Assembly (NCBI RefSeq): GCF_016613475.2
Contig: NZ_CP071517.1
Location: 2,666,001-2,730,000 of the forward strand
Origin: Lysobacter arenosi
GTDB taxonomy: Bacteria; Pseudomonadota; Gammaproteobacteria; Xanthomonadales; Xanthomonadaceae
Direction: 5' to 3'
DNA: 64,000 nucleotides
Shown here: piece after piece, positions 28,806 through 40,421 of the stretch
Numbering within the stretch: the stretch's first letter is position 1
How the letters are laid out: every line of letters starts with the position of its first letter
Position numbers and translations under genes: made by a program
Notes under the pieces: model-generated
What the model was told of the DNA's origin: nothing
The model's input: only the letters and a program-made list of their open reading frames with translations
Database searches by the model: none

Positions 28806-29963
28806 ATGGTCACCATTTTCAAACCGTTGCGCACGGTGCTGACCGCTGCGTTGCTGACGGTCGCCACCTACGGCGTGGCCGCCGAGGTCGCGGGCAACCA
28901 TCCTGACACCTACGTGGTCAAGAAGGGCGACACCCTCTGGGACATCGCCGGCAAGTTCCTGCAGAAGCCCTGGCTGTGGCCGGAGATCTGGCAGGCCAAC
29001 CCGCAGGTCAAGAATCCGCACCTGATCTACCCCGGCGACGTGCTCTCGCTGGCCTACCTGGACCGCGTCGCGGTGCAGGAGGGTCCGCGTGAAGAGGCGC
29101 CGATCAATGCCATTCCGCTGTCCGAGGTCGAAGCCTTCCTCAAGGACATGCGCGTGGTCGAGGAATTCGAGAGCCTGCCCTACGTGGTCGGCCTGGAAGA
29201 AGACCGCCTCGCCGGCAGCCTCGACCAGGTGGCCTACATCAAGGGCCTGGCCGACGCCCAGCCGGGCCAGCGCTACGCCATCGTCCGCCCGTCGCACCGC
29301 TACGTGACGATGGATCCGGAGCGTTGCTGCGACAACTCCGGTCGCCGCGCCGCCGACCTCGACTTCCGCGGCAAGCGCAACATCGGCCTGGAGTCGCTGT
29401 GGAACTACCAGATGCCGGCCGGCGGTGGCGAGTTCCTGGGCTACGAGCTGACCAAGCAGACCACCGGCACCATCAGCCGCGGCATCACCGGTGACGCCGA
29501 GGCTGCCACCCTGGTAATCGACGGCAACGGCCGCGAAGTCCGCGTCGGCGATCGCCTGATCCCGGTTGAGGCCCAGGCCTACGACCTGCAGTTCATGCCG
29601 CACGCTCCCAGCCAGGAGCTGGCGATCGACAAGGCCCGCGTCATCGCCGTGGCCGACATGCTCACCAGCGGCGGCAGCCGCGATGTCGTGGCGCTGTCGG
29701 TCGGCACCGCCGACGGCATCGACAACGGCACCGTGCTGTCGACCTGGCGCCAGGGCAGCGTGGAAGTGGACCGCGTCAAGGTCGGCATCGACCGCAGCTA
29801 CGACGCCACCGGCGGCGGCAGCCAAGTCAAGCTGCCGGACGAGTTCGCCAGCCACGTCATGGTCTTCCGCACCTTCGAGAAGGTCAGCTACGCGCTGGTC
29901 ATGGACGGCATCCGTCCGACCCGCCTGGGCTATCGCCTGAAGCATCCGGACGCGACCAACTGA
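28806..29963 (+). CDS. Exported LysM-domain peptidoglycan-binding protein
   Basis: 385 residues from the ATG at 28806, with AGGGGA upstream. A signal peptide covers about 1-25 (LLTVATYGVAAEV). One LysM domain lies at about 36-80 (DTYVVKKGDTLWDIAGKF, then NPHLIYPGDVL); the rest (about 90-385) is a beta-rich domain found in proteobacterial LysM proteins encoded near dprA. It probably binds peptidoglycan in the periplasm. Next to def, dprA, smg and topA this is a conserved xanthomonad order. No catalytic residues are recognised. Confidence 0.92.
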   Translation: MVTIFKPLRTVLTAALLTVATYGVAAEVAGNHPDTYVVKKGDTLWDIAGKFLQKPWLWPEIWQANPQVKNPHLIYPGDVLSLAYLDRVAVQEGPREEAPINAIPLSEVEAFLKDMRVVEEFESLPYVVGLEEDRLAGSLDQVAYIKGLADAQPGQRYAIVRPSHRYVTMDPERCCDNSGRRAADLDFRGKRNIGLESLWNYQMPAGGGEFLGYELTKQTTGTISRGITGDAEAATLVIDGNGREVRVGDRLIPVEAQAYDLQFMPHAPSQELAIDKARVIAVADMLTSGGSRDVVALSVGTADGIDNGTVLSTWRQGSVEVDRVKVGIDRSYDATGGGSQVKLPDEFASHVMVFRTFEKVSYALVMDGIRPTRLGYRLKHPDATN

Positions 29964-29989
29964 TTGCCGGTTGATCCTACGAACCAAGC

Positions 29990-30013
29990 CGACGGCGCCC
30001 TAGGGCGCCGTCG
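29990..30013. terminator. Palindrome between LysM gene and dprA, probable terminator
   Basis: A perfect 24-base palindrome made of CGACGGCGCCC, TA-centred, and GGGCGCCGTCG. It begins 26 bases after the LysM stop. The T-run that follows is weak, so termination may be partial and dprA may be co-transcribed. Confidence 0.55.
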
Positions 30014-30037
30014 TCGTTTGCGGCCCAGGCTGGGGTG

Positions 30038-31201
30038 ATGCCGCCCCCCACGCCAGCGCCCCCTGCCATCGCCGCCGACGAAGATGCCCTGCTACTGCTT
30101 GTCGCCGCCGGTGGCGCGGTCGATCCGCGGCGGCGATTGCTCGAACGATCTGGCGGCGCTGCACAGGCGCTCGCAGCGGGCCCTGCGGTCTGGCGCGAAT
30201 GCGGCCTGACGGCGGCACAGGTGCAAAAGCTCGCCAGGCCAGATGCGCCGCGGCTGGCCAATGCCGGGAAGTGGCTGCGTCAGCCCGGGCACCATCTGCT
30301 CGGCTGCCATCACCCGGACTATCCGGCGCTGCTGTTGCGCGCACCGAACCCGCCCCTGGCGCTGTTCGTCGCCGGCGATCCGACCCGGCTCTGGCATCCC
30401 TCGGTCGCCATCGTTGGCACGCGCGGACCCACGCCGGCGGGAACCGCGCATGCTTCCGAGTTCGCCCGCGCACTGGCGCGGTCGGGGCTGGCGGTGACCA
30501 GCGGACTGGCCGCAGGCATCGACACCGCCGCCCATGAAGCCACGCTCGCAAGCGGCGGCATCACCGTGGCCGTGCTGGGGACCGGGCCCGACGTCGCCTA
30601 CCCGCGCGGCAACGCCCGCCTGTTGGCGCGGATCGCATCCGAAGGCGCGGTGGTCAGCGAGCACCTCCCCGGCACGCGTCCGTTGGCATCCCATTTCCCC
30701 AGCCGCAACCGGATCATTGCCGGCTTGTCGCTGGCGACCCTGGTGATCGAGGCGGCCTGGAAGTCCGGCGCGCTGATCACCGCCCGCCTCGCCGCCGAAG
30801 CCGGGCGCGATGTCTTCGCCCTGCCCGGCTCGATCCGCAACCCGATGGCGCGCGGCTGCCACCGGCTGATCCGCGAAGGCGCCGGACTGGTCGAGGACCC
30901 GGCCGAAGTCATTGCCGCCCTGGCCCCGCAGGCGCAGGTGCTGGCGCGGGACTTGAGGACGCGCCTGGACGCCCCAATTCATCGCGGTGAGGAAATCGTT
31001 GGCCGGGCGGCGAGTGATTCAGCCGCCGATGACCCCGACTACCAGCAGTTGTGGCTGGCGCTGGGTCACGACCCCACCAATATGGATGAACTTGTCACAC
31101 GGACTGGATTGACGGCCGCAGCAGTGTCCTCCATGCTGCTGCTCATGGAGCTTGATGGTCGTGTTCAGGCACAACACGGCCGGTACTTCCGCAATCGCTG
31201 A
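30038..31201 (+). CDS. dprA: DNA-processing protein DprA
   Basis: 387 residues from the ATG at 30038 (a GTG directly before it is also possible). An N-terminal SAM-like region is followed by the Rossmann core: [61 protein letters not shown], and [25 protein letters not shown]-terminal winged-helix DprA domain ([22 protein letters not shown]) completes it. It loads RecA on incoming single-stranded DNA in transformation. Full length, no damage seen. Confidence 0.97.
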   Translation: MPPPTPAPPAIAADEDALLLLVAAGGAVDPRRRLLERSGGAAQALAAGPAVWRECGLTAAQVQKLARPDAPRLANAGKWLRQPGHHLLGCHHPDYPALLLRAPNPPLALFVAGDPTRLWHPSVAIVGTRGPTPAGTAHASEFARALARSGLAVTSGLAAGIDTAAHEATLASGGITVAVLGTGPDVAYPRGNARLLARIASEGAVVSEHLPGTRPLASHFPSRNRIIAGLSLATLVIEAAWKSGALITARLAAEAGRDVFALPGSIRNPMARGCHRLIREGAGLVEDPAEVIAALAPQAQVLARDLRTRLDAPIHRGEEIVGRAASDSAADDPDYQQLWLALGHDPTNMDELVTRTGLTAAAVSSMLLLMELDGRVQAQHGRYFRNR

Positions 31202-31278
31202 ATGCGTCTTCGTCAGCGACCCGCGGGTCACCCGCAAGTTTCTGCCCACCGCGCCGCATGCGGCGCAGGCCGAGGGAA

Positions 31279-31767
31279 ATGAAAGAGAGCATTCTGGACG
31301 TCCTGCTGTACCTGTTCGAGCACTACTTCACTGAAGACGCGGACCTTGTCCGCGACCACGATTCGCTCCGCAGCGGTCCTCTCTTTGACGAGCTCGGCAA
31401 AGCCGGGTTCAGCCCCGCCGAGATCAACAAAGCCTTCGAATGGCTCGATGCGCTGGCCCAGCAACGGCCCAGTGCCAGTGCCCCGCGCGCCGACGGCCCG
31501 ACCCGCATCTATTTCGGCCCCGAGCTCGACCGGCTCGACGTCGAATGCCGCGGCTTCCTGATGTTCCTGGAGCAGCACGGCGTGCTCGATGCCGGCCAGC
31601 GCGAGCTGGTGCTCGACCGCGCCATGGCCCTGGACCAGGACGAACTCGACCTGGACGACCTGAAGTGGGTCGTGCTGATGGTCCTGTTCAACCAGCCCGG
31701 CTCCGAGGCGGCCTACGCCTGGATGGAAACCCAGATGTTCGAGGACGAGCCCGAGCCGGTGCACTGA
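31279..31767 (+). CDS. smg: Smg family protein (DUF494)
   Basis: 162 residues from the ATG at 31279 with the ribosome site GAGGG; the family start [17 protein letters not shown] fits exactly. It is mostly helical and acidic, with [16 protein letters not shown] near the end, all typical of Smg. The gene always follows dprA in gammaproteobacteria and its biochemical role is not established. It lies between dprA and topA. Confidence 0.95.
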   Translation: MKESILDVLLYLFEHYFTEDADLVRDHDSLRSGPLFDELGKAGFSPAEINKAFEWLDALAQQRPSASAPRADGPTRIYFGPELDRLDVECRGFLMFLEQHGVLDAGQRELVLDRAMALDQDELDLDDLKWVVLMVLFNQPGSEAAYAWMETQMFEDEPEPVH

Positions 31768-32060
31768 GCCGGCCCGCGCCTGCCCGAACCGACAGTCGCC
31801 CCCTCCGGGGGCCTCGCCAGAGCGCCTCGCGGTGCTGACTCGGTGGAACGACCGCCGCGATTTCCTGGCTGAACCTAGCGCCGCCGCATGCGCTCGCTAT
31901 CCCGACTTCACGCAGCCGCGCTTGACAGCCGTGGCAGGCGCATGCCCTCAATAAATAAAAGGAAGCCCCCCTGCGCCCGCCCAGATTGCCGGCCCAGCCT
32001 TCCTCAGACCTCAACCGTTACAACCGCCAGCAGCACCGGAACAGGTCCTGCGGAGCCCCC
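31768..32060. other. Leader region before topA
   Basis: 293 bases without a gene. A TTGACA (31922-31927) and an A/T-rich run AATAAATAAAAGG (31950-31962) lie about 100-140 bases before topA and may belong to its promoter, but spacing to any -10 is poor (20 or more bases). TopA genes are often supercoiling-controlled; nothing here proves that. Confidence 0.4.
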
Positions 32061-34562
<2,502 letters not shown>

Positions 34563-34614
34563 GTTCTGCCAGCAGCCTGGCCCGGGCGCATTGCGCTCGG
34601 GCTATGCTTCTTCC

Positions 34615-35175
34615 ATGTCGCTGCTGACCCCCAACGAAGCCGCCAGCACGCTCCATCGGGGCGCCGTCATCGCCTACCCGACCGAAGCGGTCTGGGGCCT
34701 GGGCTGTGATCCTTTCGACGAGTCCGCGGTCATGCGACTGCTCGCGATCAAGCAGCGCCCGGTCGAAAAAGGCCTGATCCTGATCGCCGGTTCGCTGGAT
34801 CAGACCGACGGTCTGCTCGACTGGCAGGCACTCTCGCCGCCGCGCCGCGAGGCCGTCCTGGCGACCTGGCCGGGCCCCAACACCTGGATCGTGCCGACCA
34901 CCGCGCGCGTACCGCGCTGGATCACCGGTGCCCATGACGGCGTCGCCGTTCGCGTCAGCGCCCATCCCACGGTGATTGCCATTTGCGCCGCGTTCGGCGG
35001 GCCGCTGGTGTCCACCAGCGCCAATCTCAGCGGCGAGCCGCCCGTGCACGCCCTTGGCGAGCTGGATCCGCGCCTGCTCGTGCAGCTCGACGGTGTGACC
35101 GAGGGAGAAACCGGCGGACTGGCGTCGCCCACCACCATCCGCGACGCCCGCAGCGGCGCCCAGCTGCGCGCGTAG
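34615..35175 (+). CDS. tsaC: Threonylcarbamoyl-AMP synthase (TsaC/YrdC)
   Basis: 186 residues from the ATG at 34615. YrdC-fold motifs are seen: GAVIAYPTEAVWGLGCDPFD, IKQRPVEKGLILIA, TWPGPNTWIVPT, GVAVRVSAHP and GPLVSTSANLSGEPP. It makes threonylcarbamoyl-AMP for the t6A37 modification of ANN-decoding tRNAs. The length is that of TsaC, not the longer Sua5. It starts 52 bases after topA; a GC-rich hairpin (34580-34602) lies between. Confidence 0.95.
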   Translation: MSLLTPNEAASTLHRGAVIAYPTEAVWGLGCDPFDESAVMRLLAIKQRPVEKGLILIAGSLDQTDGLLDWQALSPPRREAVLATWPGPNTWIVPTTARVPRWITGAHDGVAVRVSAHPTVIAICAAFGGPLVSTSANLSGEPPVHALGELDPRLLVQLDGVTEGETGGLASPTTIRDARSGAQLRA

Positions 35176-35279
35176 TCGTCTCGGGCACCGGCACGCCGGC
35201 TTAACGGCCAAGGTCGTAGCGTCCCGGCGCCGGGCGTTGATCGGCAACGCCGCGCGACCAGGCCCACCAGGAGGCCGTC

Positions 35280-35879
35280 ATGAAGATCTCGCAGATCTCG
35301 CTGCTGACGCTGGCGTTGCTCGCCGCGCTTCCGCTGGCGGCACAGGACAAGCCGGCCAAACTCACGCCCGAGCAGCAGGCGATGATGCAGGCCTGGGAAG
35401 CGGCGGCGAAGCCGGGCGAACAGCACAAGCAGCTGGCCGCGATGGTCGGCAAATGGACCACCAAGCAGACGATGTGGATGGATCCGACCGCGCCGCCGTT
35501 GACCGAGACCGGCTCGGCGACCAACACGCTGGTGCTGGGCGACCGCCACATCCGCCAGGACTTCCGCAGCAAGTGGATGGGCCAGCCGTTCGAAGGCGTC
35601 GGCTTCATCGGTTACGACAACGTCATCGGCAAGTACTACAGCACCTGGATGGACAGCGGCTCGACCGGCATCTTCGTCTCGCACGGCGATTACGATCCGG
35701 CGACGAAGACCTATACCTACCTGGGCGAGATGGCCGACCCGGCCTCCAAGGGCGTGAAGATCCCGGTGCGCCAGGTCGTGCGCGTGGTCGACAACGATCA
35801 CCAGGTGTTCGAGATGTTCGAGACACGTGGCGGCAAGGAAGCCAAGACGATGCAGATCGACTACACGCGACAGAAATGA
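35280..35879 (+). CDS. Exported DUF1579 protein
   Basis: 199 residues with a clear signal peptide (MKISQISLLTLALLAALPLAAQD, cleavage after LAA). The mature part is a DUF1579 beta-barrel: LAAMVGKWTTKQTMWMD, GDRHIRQDF, FEGVGFIGYDNVIGKYYSTWMD, FEMFETRGGKEAKTMQIDYTR. Its biochemical role is unknown. An AGGAGGCC ribosome site precedes the ATG. It is 13 bases from the DUF4124 gene and probably co-transcribed. Confidence 0.9.
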   Translation: MKISQISLLTLALLAALPLAAQDKPAKLTPEQQAMMQAWEAAAKPGEQHKQLAAMVGKWTTKQTMWMDPTAPPLTETGSATNTLVLGDRHIRQDFRSKWMGQPFEGVGFIGYDNVIGKYYSTWMDSGSTGIFVSHGDYDPATKTYTYLGEMADPASKGVKIPVRQVVRVVDNDHQVFEMFETRGGKEAKTMQIDYTRQK

Positions 35880-35892
35880 CGGAGCAGCGACC

Positions 35893-36657
35893 ATGATCGC
35901 CCACTCGCACCTATCGCCGATGCCGTCGACGGCGCATGCTGCACGCATGTCGCGCCGTGCCATCCCGTCCGCATTCCTGCTCGCTTCGCTGCTGGCCGCG
36001 CCGGTGATCGCGAGCGCTGCCGACATCACCATCTACCGCTGCACGGGCGCCGACGGCAAGCTGACCCTTCGCGACACGCCGTGCCTCAAGGGCGAGACCC
36101 AGCAGGCCAAGGAAATGCAGAGGCCCAAGGATCCACCCAAGCGCGCCAAGGCCAAGGCCACGACGACGCGCACTCCTTCGCGTGCGGTGGCCGCCACGGC
36201 GGCCACGGCGGCAGCGCCGGTCGCCACCACGCGCTACATCGTGATGACGCCGCCCAAGCCCATGTACGAATGCACCACGCCCGACGGCACCAGCTACATG
36301 AGCGACACCGCCGAGGGCAACCCGCGCTGGATGCCGCTGTGGGCGCTGGGCTATCCGGTGGTGGATTCGCGCACCTCGCTCGGCGACAACATCGGCGGAC
36401 GTCCCGGCCGGCCTTCGGGCACGCAGCCCGGACCACCGATGGGTGGCCAGTTCGTCTATGACCCCTATGGCCCCGGTTCCTGGGTGCGCGACGCCTGCAG
36501 CGAACTGCCGCAGCAGGAAGTCTGTGCGCGCCTGCGCGATCGCCGCTGGGAGCTCGGGCGCGCCTACAACAGTGCCCTGCAGAGCGAGCGTCAGCAGATC
36601 GACGTGGAGCAGCGCGGCATCGATGCACGTCTTGCCAATGATTGCGGTGATGCCTGA
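35893..36657 (+). CDS. Exported DUF4124 protein, first of a tandem pair
   Basis: 254 residues from the ATG at 35893, which has GGAG 8 bases upstream; the signal-peptide core (MSRRAIPSAFLLASLLAAPVIASA) begins 18 codons later and could be the true start at 35947. The DUF4124 domain follows at once (ITIYRCTGADGKLTLRDTPC), then a Lys-rich and Thr/Ala-rich linker and a second domain with TTPDGTSYMSDTAEG and a C-terminal Cys-containing part (ACSELPQQEVCARLRDRRWELG). Periplasmic; function unknown. Its stop overlaps the paralogous next gene. Confidence 0.88.
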   Translation: MIAHSHLSPMPSTAHAARMSRRAIPSAFLLASLLAAPVIASAADITIYRCTGADGKLTLRDTPCLKGETQQAKEMQRPKDPPKRAKAKATTTRTPSRAVAATAATAAAPVATTRYIVMTPPKPMYECTTPDGTSYMSDTAEGNPRWMPLWALGYPVVDSRTSLGDNIGGRPGRPSGTQPGPPMGGQFVYDPYGPGSWVRDACSELPQQEVCARLRDRRWELGRAYNSALQSERQQIDVEQRGIDARLANDCGDA

Positions 36658-37337
36658 TGCGGTTGACCGGGGGGGGCGTCGCGCGTCGACGACTGATGTG
36701 TTTGCTGCTGTTGCTTGCCGTGGCGCCGTTTGCGCAGGCGCAGGTGGTGATCTATCGCTGCACCGATGCCAGCGGCGCGGTGACAATGCAAAACGGCACG
36801 CCATGTCCGAAGGGCAGCACGGAGGTCAAGCGCGCGGTCGAGGCGGCGCCGTCGCAGTCGCGCGCGCAGTTCCTCTCCGGCAGCACCACGCCGGCACCGG
36901 TCGCACCGGTCGCACCGCCGCCAGCTGCAGCGCCTGCAGCCGCCACGCCGGTTGCGGCGGCTCCCGCGCCGGCCGCGCCGGCAGTGCCCGCCACTGACCG
37001 CGGCCTGCGGACACCACCGCCGCCGCTGTTCGAATGCCGCACCTGGGAAGGCCACCGCTACCTCGGCGACGACGCCCAGCCGCCGCCGCGCTGCATACCC
37101 GTGGCGGTGACCGGCCTCGGCGGAACCAATGCGACCGCTGCCGCCGGCTCGGCCTGCCAGATGGTCGACGACCAGTGCCAGGCGGTGCCCGATGCCCTGC
37201 TGTGCCAGGGTTGGACGCAGCGGCTGAACGACGTCGAATCGCAGTCGGTTGGTGGCGGCGACAATCGCGCGTACGCTCAGGCCGAGGCCAGGCGCCTGCG
37301 CGCGATCATCGACGGGAGCAGTTGCGCGGCTCCGTGA
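36657..37337 (+). CDS. Exported DUF4124 protein, second of a tandem pair
   Basis: 226 residues. Signal peptide MRLTGGGVARRRLMCLLLLLAVAPFAQAQ, then DUF4124 (VVIYRCTDASGAVTMQNGTPC), a long Ala/Pro linker (about 80-115), a second module ECRTWEGHRYLGDD and a Cys-rich helical end (CQMVDDQCQAVPDALLCQGW). The domain order matches the gene upstream, so the pair is a tandem duplication that has diverged. The ATG overlaps the upstream stop (TGATG). Function unknown. Confidence 0.88.
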   Translation: MRLTGGGVARRRLMCLLLLLAVAPFAQAQVVIYRCTDASGAVTMQNGTPCPKGSTEVKRAVEAAPSQSRAQFLSGSTTPAPVAPVAPPPAAAPAAATPVAAAPAPAAPAVPATDRGLRTPPPPLFECRTWEGHRYLGDDAQPPPRCIPVAVTGLGGTNATAAAGSACQMVDDQCQAVPDALLCQGWTQRLNDVESQSVGGGDNRAYAQAEARRLRAIIDGSSCAAP

Positions 37338-37457
37338 GCACGCGACGCTGGCCTGTTCACGCTGGCCTGAATCAGCGGTTCAATACGTTTCCCGAAGCGT
37401 CGCGCGCGCTGTCCGGCGACTGTCCCGACTACCGCGTGTGCCGCAAGGAACGCCGAC

Positions 37458-39337
37458 TTGGAGATGGATTTGTCCGCGGTGCGACCCGCTTCCTTCTGGT
37501 GGCTGCTGATCATCACGAGCCTGATGGTCGCCTCGGTGGCCGCCGCCCTGGTCTACACGCTGCGCGGTTACATCCCGGCGCATTGGCAGGTTCCTGCGCG
37601 GGCGTTGCTGTTCAACGTGCGCATAGACGACCGCGTGTGGATCACGATGCCCGACGGCGCCCGCCTGGCCGGCACGCTGTACCGGCCGCGCGGCGCGAGC
37701 GGCCCGCTGGCCACCGTCTTCATCCGGCTGCCCTACGACCGCACGCGTTACGGTGAGGCGCTGGGCGACGCGATGTTCTTCGCACGCCATGGTTATGCCG
37801 TGCTGGTGCAGGACGTGCGCGGCAAGTTCGAATCAGAGGGCGAAGGCTTCGTGCCGTGGCGCCATGCCACCGGCGATGGCGTCGCGACGCTGGAATGGAT
37901 CACGCAGCAGTCGTGGTCGAACGGCAAGGTCGGCACGATCGGCTGCTCGGCGTTGGGTGAGCTGCAGTACTCGCTGGGCCGGGCGAACCATCCTGCGCAT
38001 GCGGCGATGATCCCCGGCGCGGCGGGTGGCGCCGCCGGATTGCTCGCCGGCAACGCCGAGTACTTTGGTGCGTTCGAGGGCGGTGTGCTGCAGCTGGCCG
38101 GCGCCACGGGCTGGTTCTCCCGCCATGGCGGCAAGTTGCCGCACTCGGGATCTCCGGACGTTCCCGGCATGGCCGGCCTGCTGCCACAGCTGCCGGTGCA
38201 GGAACTGGTGCGGCGCGCGCGGCCCGGGCCGAATGCCTTCGACGACTTCGTGCGGACACCGCTGGGTGACGCCGGCTGGAATGACCTGGACTACGTCACC
38301 GATGCCGACCGCATCACCACGCCGGCGCTGGTGATCAACACCTGGGGCGACCCCACGATCGCAGGCACGCTGGCGATCAGCGAGGCGGTGCGCCGCTCAT
38401 CGCCGCAGGCGGCAGCCCACCAGCACGTCATCATCGCCCCGGGCAATCATTGCGAGCATGAGCTCATCGCCGACCTGGGCCGCTTCGGCGAACTGCCGGT
38501 GCGCAATGCCGGGCAGCCGTACCGCGAGTGGTACCTGCAATGGTTCGACTACTGGCTGCGCGGCAAGGGCGACGGCCTGGCCAGCCTGCCGCCGTATCTC
38601 TACTTCGTCATCGGCGAGCAGCGCTGGCTGAGTTCGACCACCTGGCCGCCGGTGCAGGCCCGGCACCAGCGCTGGTACCTGCACAGTGGCGGCAAGGCCA
38701 ACGGCCGCGACGGCGATGACACGCTGGGCCCGCAGCCCGACAGCAATGAGCACTCTGACGGCTATCTCTACGATCCGCTCGATCCGGCACCCTCGCGCGG
38801 CGGGCCGCTGTGCTGCAGCGCCGATCCGCACGCGTTGTCCGGGCCGGTCGACCAGCGCGATGTCGAAACCCGCAACGACGTGCTGGTCTACACCTCGGCG
38901 CCGCTGGAGGCGCCGATGCGCATCGTCGGACCGTTGCGCGCGCACCTGACGGTCTCGTCCTCGGCGCCCGACACCGACTTCGTCGCACGCCTGGTGCACG
39001 TATGGCCCGACGGGCGCGCCACCAACATCCAGGAAGGCGCGCTACGCGCACGCTATCGCGACGGCATCTTCTGCCCGACCCGGATGGAGCCCGGACAGAC
39101 CTACCAGTTGACCGTCGACATGCGTTCGATCGCCTACCTCTGGTGCCGCGCGGACACCGCATCCGCCTCGATGTCACCAGCAGCAGCTTTCCGCGACTGG
39201 AGCGCAACCTCAACACCGGCGGCCTCAACTTCGACGAGTCCGTGCCGGCGCGGGCGCTCAATCGCGTCCACGTCGGTGGCGAAAGTGGCTCCTACCTCGA
39301 GCTTCCCGTGCTGGCGACTCCGGAGCCGCAGGAGTAG
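37458..39337 (+). pseudogene. CocE/NonD-type hydrolase broken by a 2-base insertion
   Basis: An N-terminal membrane segment (about 12-32) precedes an alpha/beta-hydrolase of the CocE/NonD type (RIDDRVWITMPDGARLAGTLYRP, VQDVRGKFESEGEGF, nucleophile region GTIGCSALGEL, GDPTIAGT, GNHCEHE) and a jelly-roll end. At 39138-39141 CTCT stands where CT is expected. The conserved YLVPRGHRIRLDVTSSSFPR then appears two bases out of frame and runs to a stop at 39337. The original frame instead continues without a stop into the next gene. The start is a TTG at 37458 with AAGGA at the right distance, or an ATG at 37464. Real mutation or sequencing error cannot be told apart. Confidence 0.8.
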
Positions 39338-39428
39338 CGGTGACGTCACCCCGGCGCGGGAAGGTATGCTCGGCATCCCGAAGCGCTGGCGGCGCGGACG
39401 CCCCAGCCGACAACCTGTGGAGACCGTC

Positions 39429-40334
39429 ATGCCGAACCCTCCTCGCCTGAAGGCCACTGACTTCGATCCCGAAGTTCTTCGTCTGTTCGACCAGTACGTC
39501 CACGGCGCGATTGACCGAAGGGGTTTCCTCGCCGGTGCGGCGCGATTCGCCGCCGGCGCAGCCGGTGCGGCCGGGCTGCTCGCCGCGCTGAGTCCGCAGT
39601 TCGCGGCGGCGCAGCAGGTCAAGCCCGACGACAAGCGCCTGATCGCCAAGCATGTCGAGTTCCCGTCGCCCAAGGGCTACGGCACCGGTCGTGGCTACCT
39701 GGTGCGTCCGGCCAAGGCGCGCGGCCCGCTGCCGCTGGTGCTGGTGGCGCACGAGAACCGCGGCCTCAACCCGCACATCGAAGACATCACGCGGCGACTG
39801 GCACTGGCCGACTTCATCGCCTTCGCACCCGACGCGTTGTTCCCGCTGGGCGGTTATCCGGGCGATGAGGATTCGGCGCGCACGCTGTTCGGCCAGCTCG
39901 ACCAGGCCAAGACGCGCGAGGACTTCATCGCCGCGGCCGGCATGCTGGCCGGTATCGACGGTGGCAACGGAAAGCTGGGCGCGGTCGGCTTCTGCTATGG
40001 CGGCGGCATCGCCAATTTCCTTGCGACTCGCTTGCCCAACCTTGCTGCCGCCGCTCCGTTCTACGGCGCGGCCGCGCCGCTTGAAGACGTACCGAAGATC
40101 AAGGCCGAGCTGCTGGTCGTGCTCGCGGCCAACGATGAACGCATCAACGCCGCCTGGCCCGCATACGAGGCGGCCCTGAAGGAAGCCAAGGTGCGCTACA
40201 CGTTGTTCCAGCCGCCCGGCACGCAGCACGGCTTCAACAACGACACCACACCGCGCTACGACGAAGCCGCGGCGAAGCAGGCCTGGGAGCGCACGCTGGC
40301 GTTGTTCAACCGGACGCTGCGCGAAGGCGGCTGA
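39429..40334 (+). CDS. Tat-exported dienelactone hydrolase family protein
   Basis: 301 residues. The twin-arginine signal is DRRGFLAGAARFAAGAAGAAG (RR at 30-31) with a hydrophobic stretch to about 60. The alpha/beta-hydrolase core has E109 in AHENRGLN, nucleophile C189 in GFCYGGG, D236 in ANDERI and H267 in TQHGF, the DLH-type Cys-His-Asp set. Such exported DLH homologues are carboxymethylenebutenolidase-like; the substrate is unknown. Because of the upstream 2-base insertion, the same frame is open from 37458, so a 958-residue fusion could be made. Confidence 0.9.
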   Translation: MPNPPRLKATDFDPEVLRLFDQYVHGAIDRRGFLAGAARFAAGAAGAAGLLAALSPQFAAAQQVKPDDKRLIAKHVEFPSPKGYGTGRGYLVRPAKARGPLPLVLVAHENRGLNPHIEDITRRLALADFIAFAPDALFPLGGYPGDEDSARTLFGQLDQAKTREDFIAAAGMLAGIDGGNGKLGAVGFCYGGGIANFLATRLPNLAAAAPFYGAAAPLEDVPKIKAELLVVLAANDERINAAWPAYEAALKEAKVRYTLFQPPGTQHGFNNDTTPRYDEAAAKQAWERTLALFNRTLREGG

Positions 40335-40421
40335 CGGGCGCGGTCGCCCGGGACCACCGCGTTCCCTGCGTGACGACAAGGCGTCCCGTATGCTTTGCGC
40401 GTTCCCACGGGATACAGCGCC

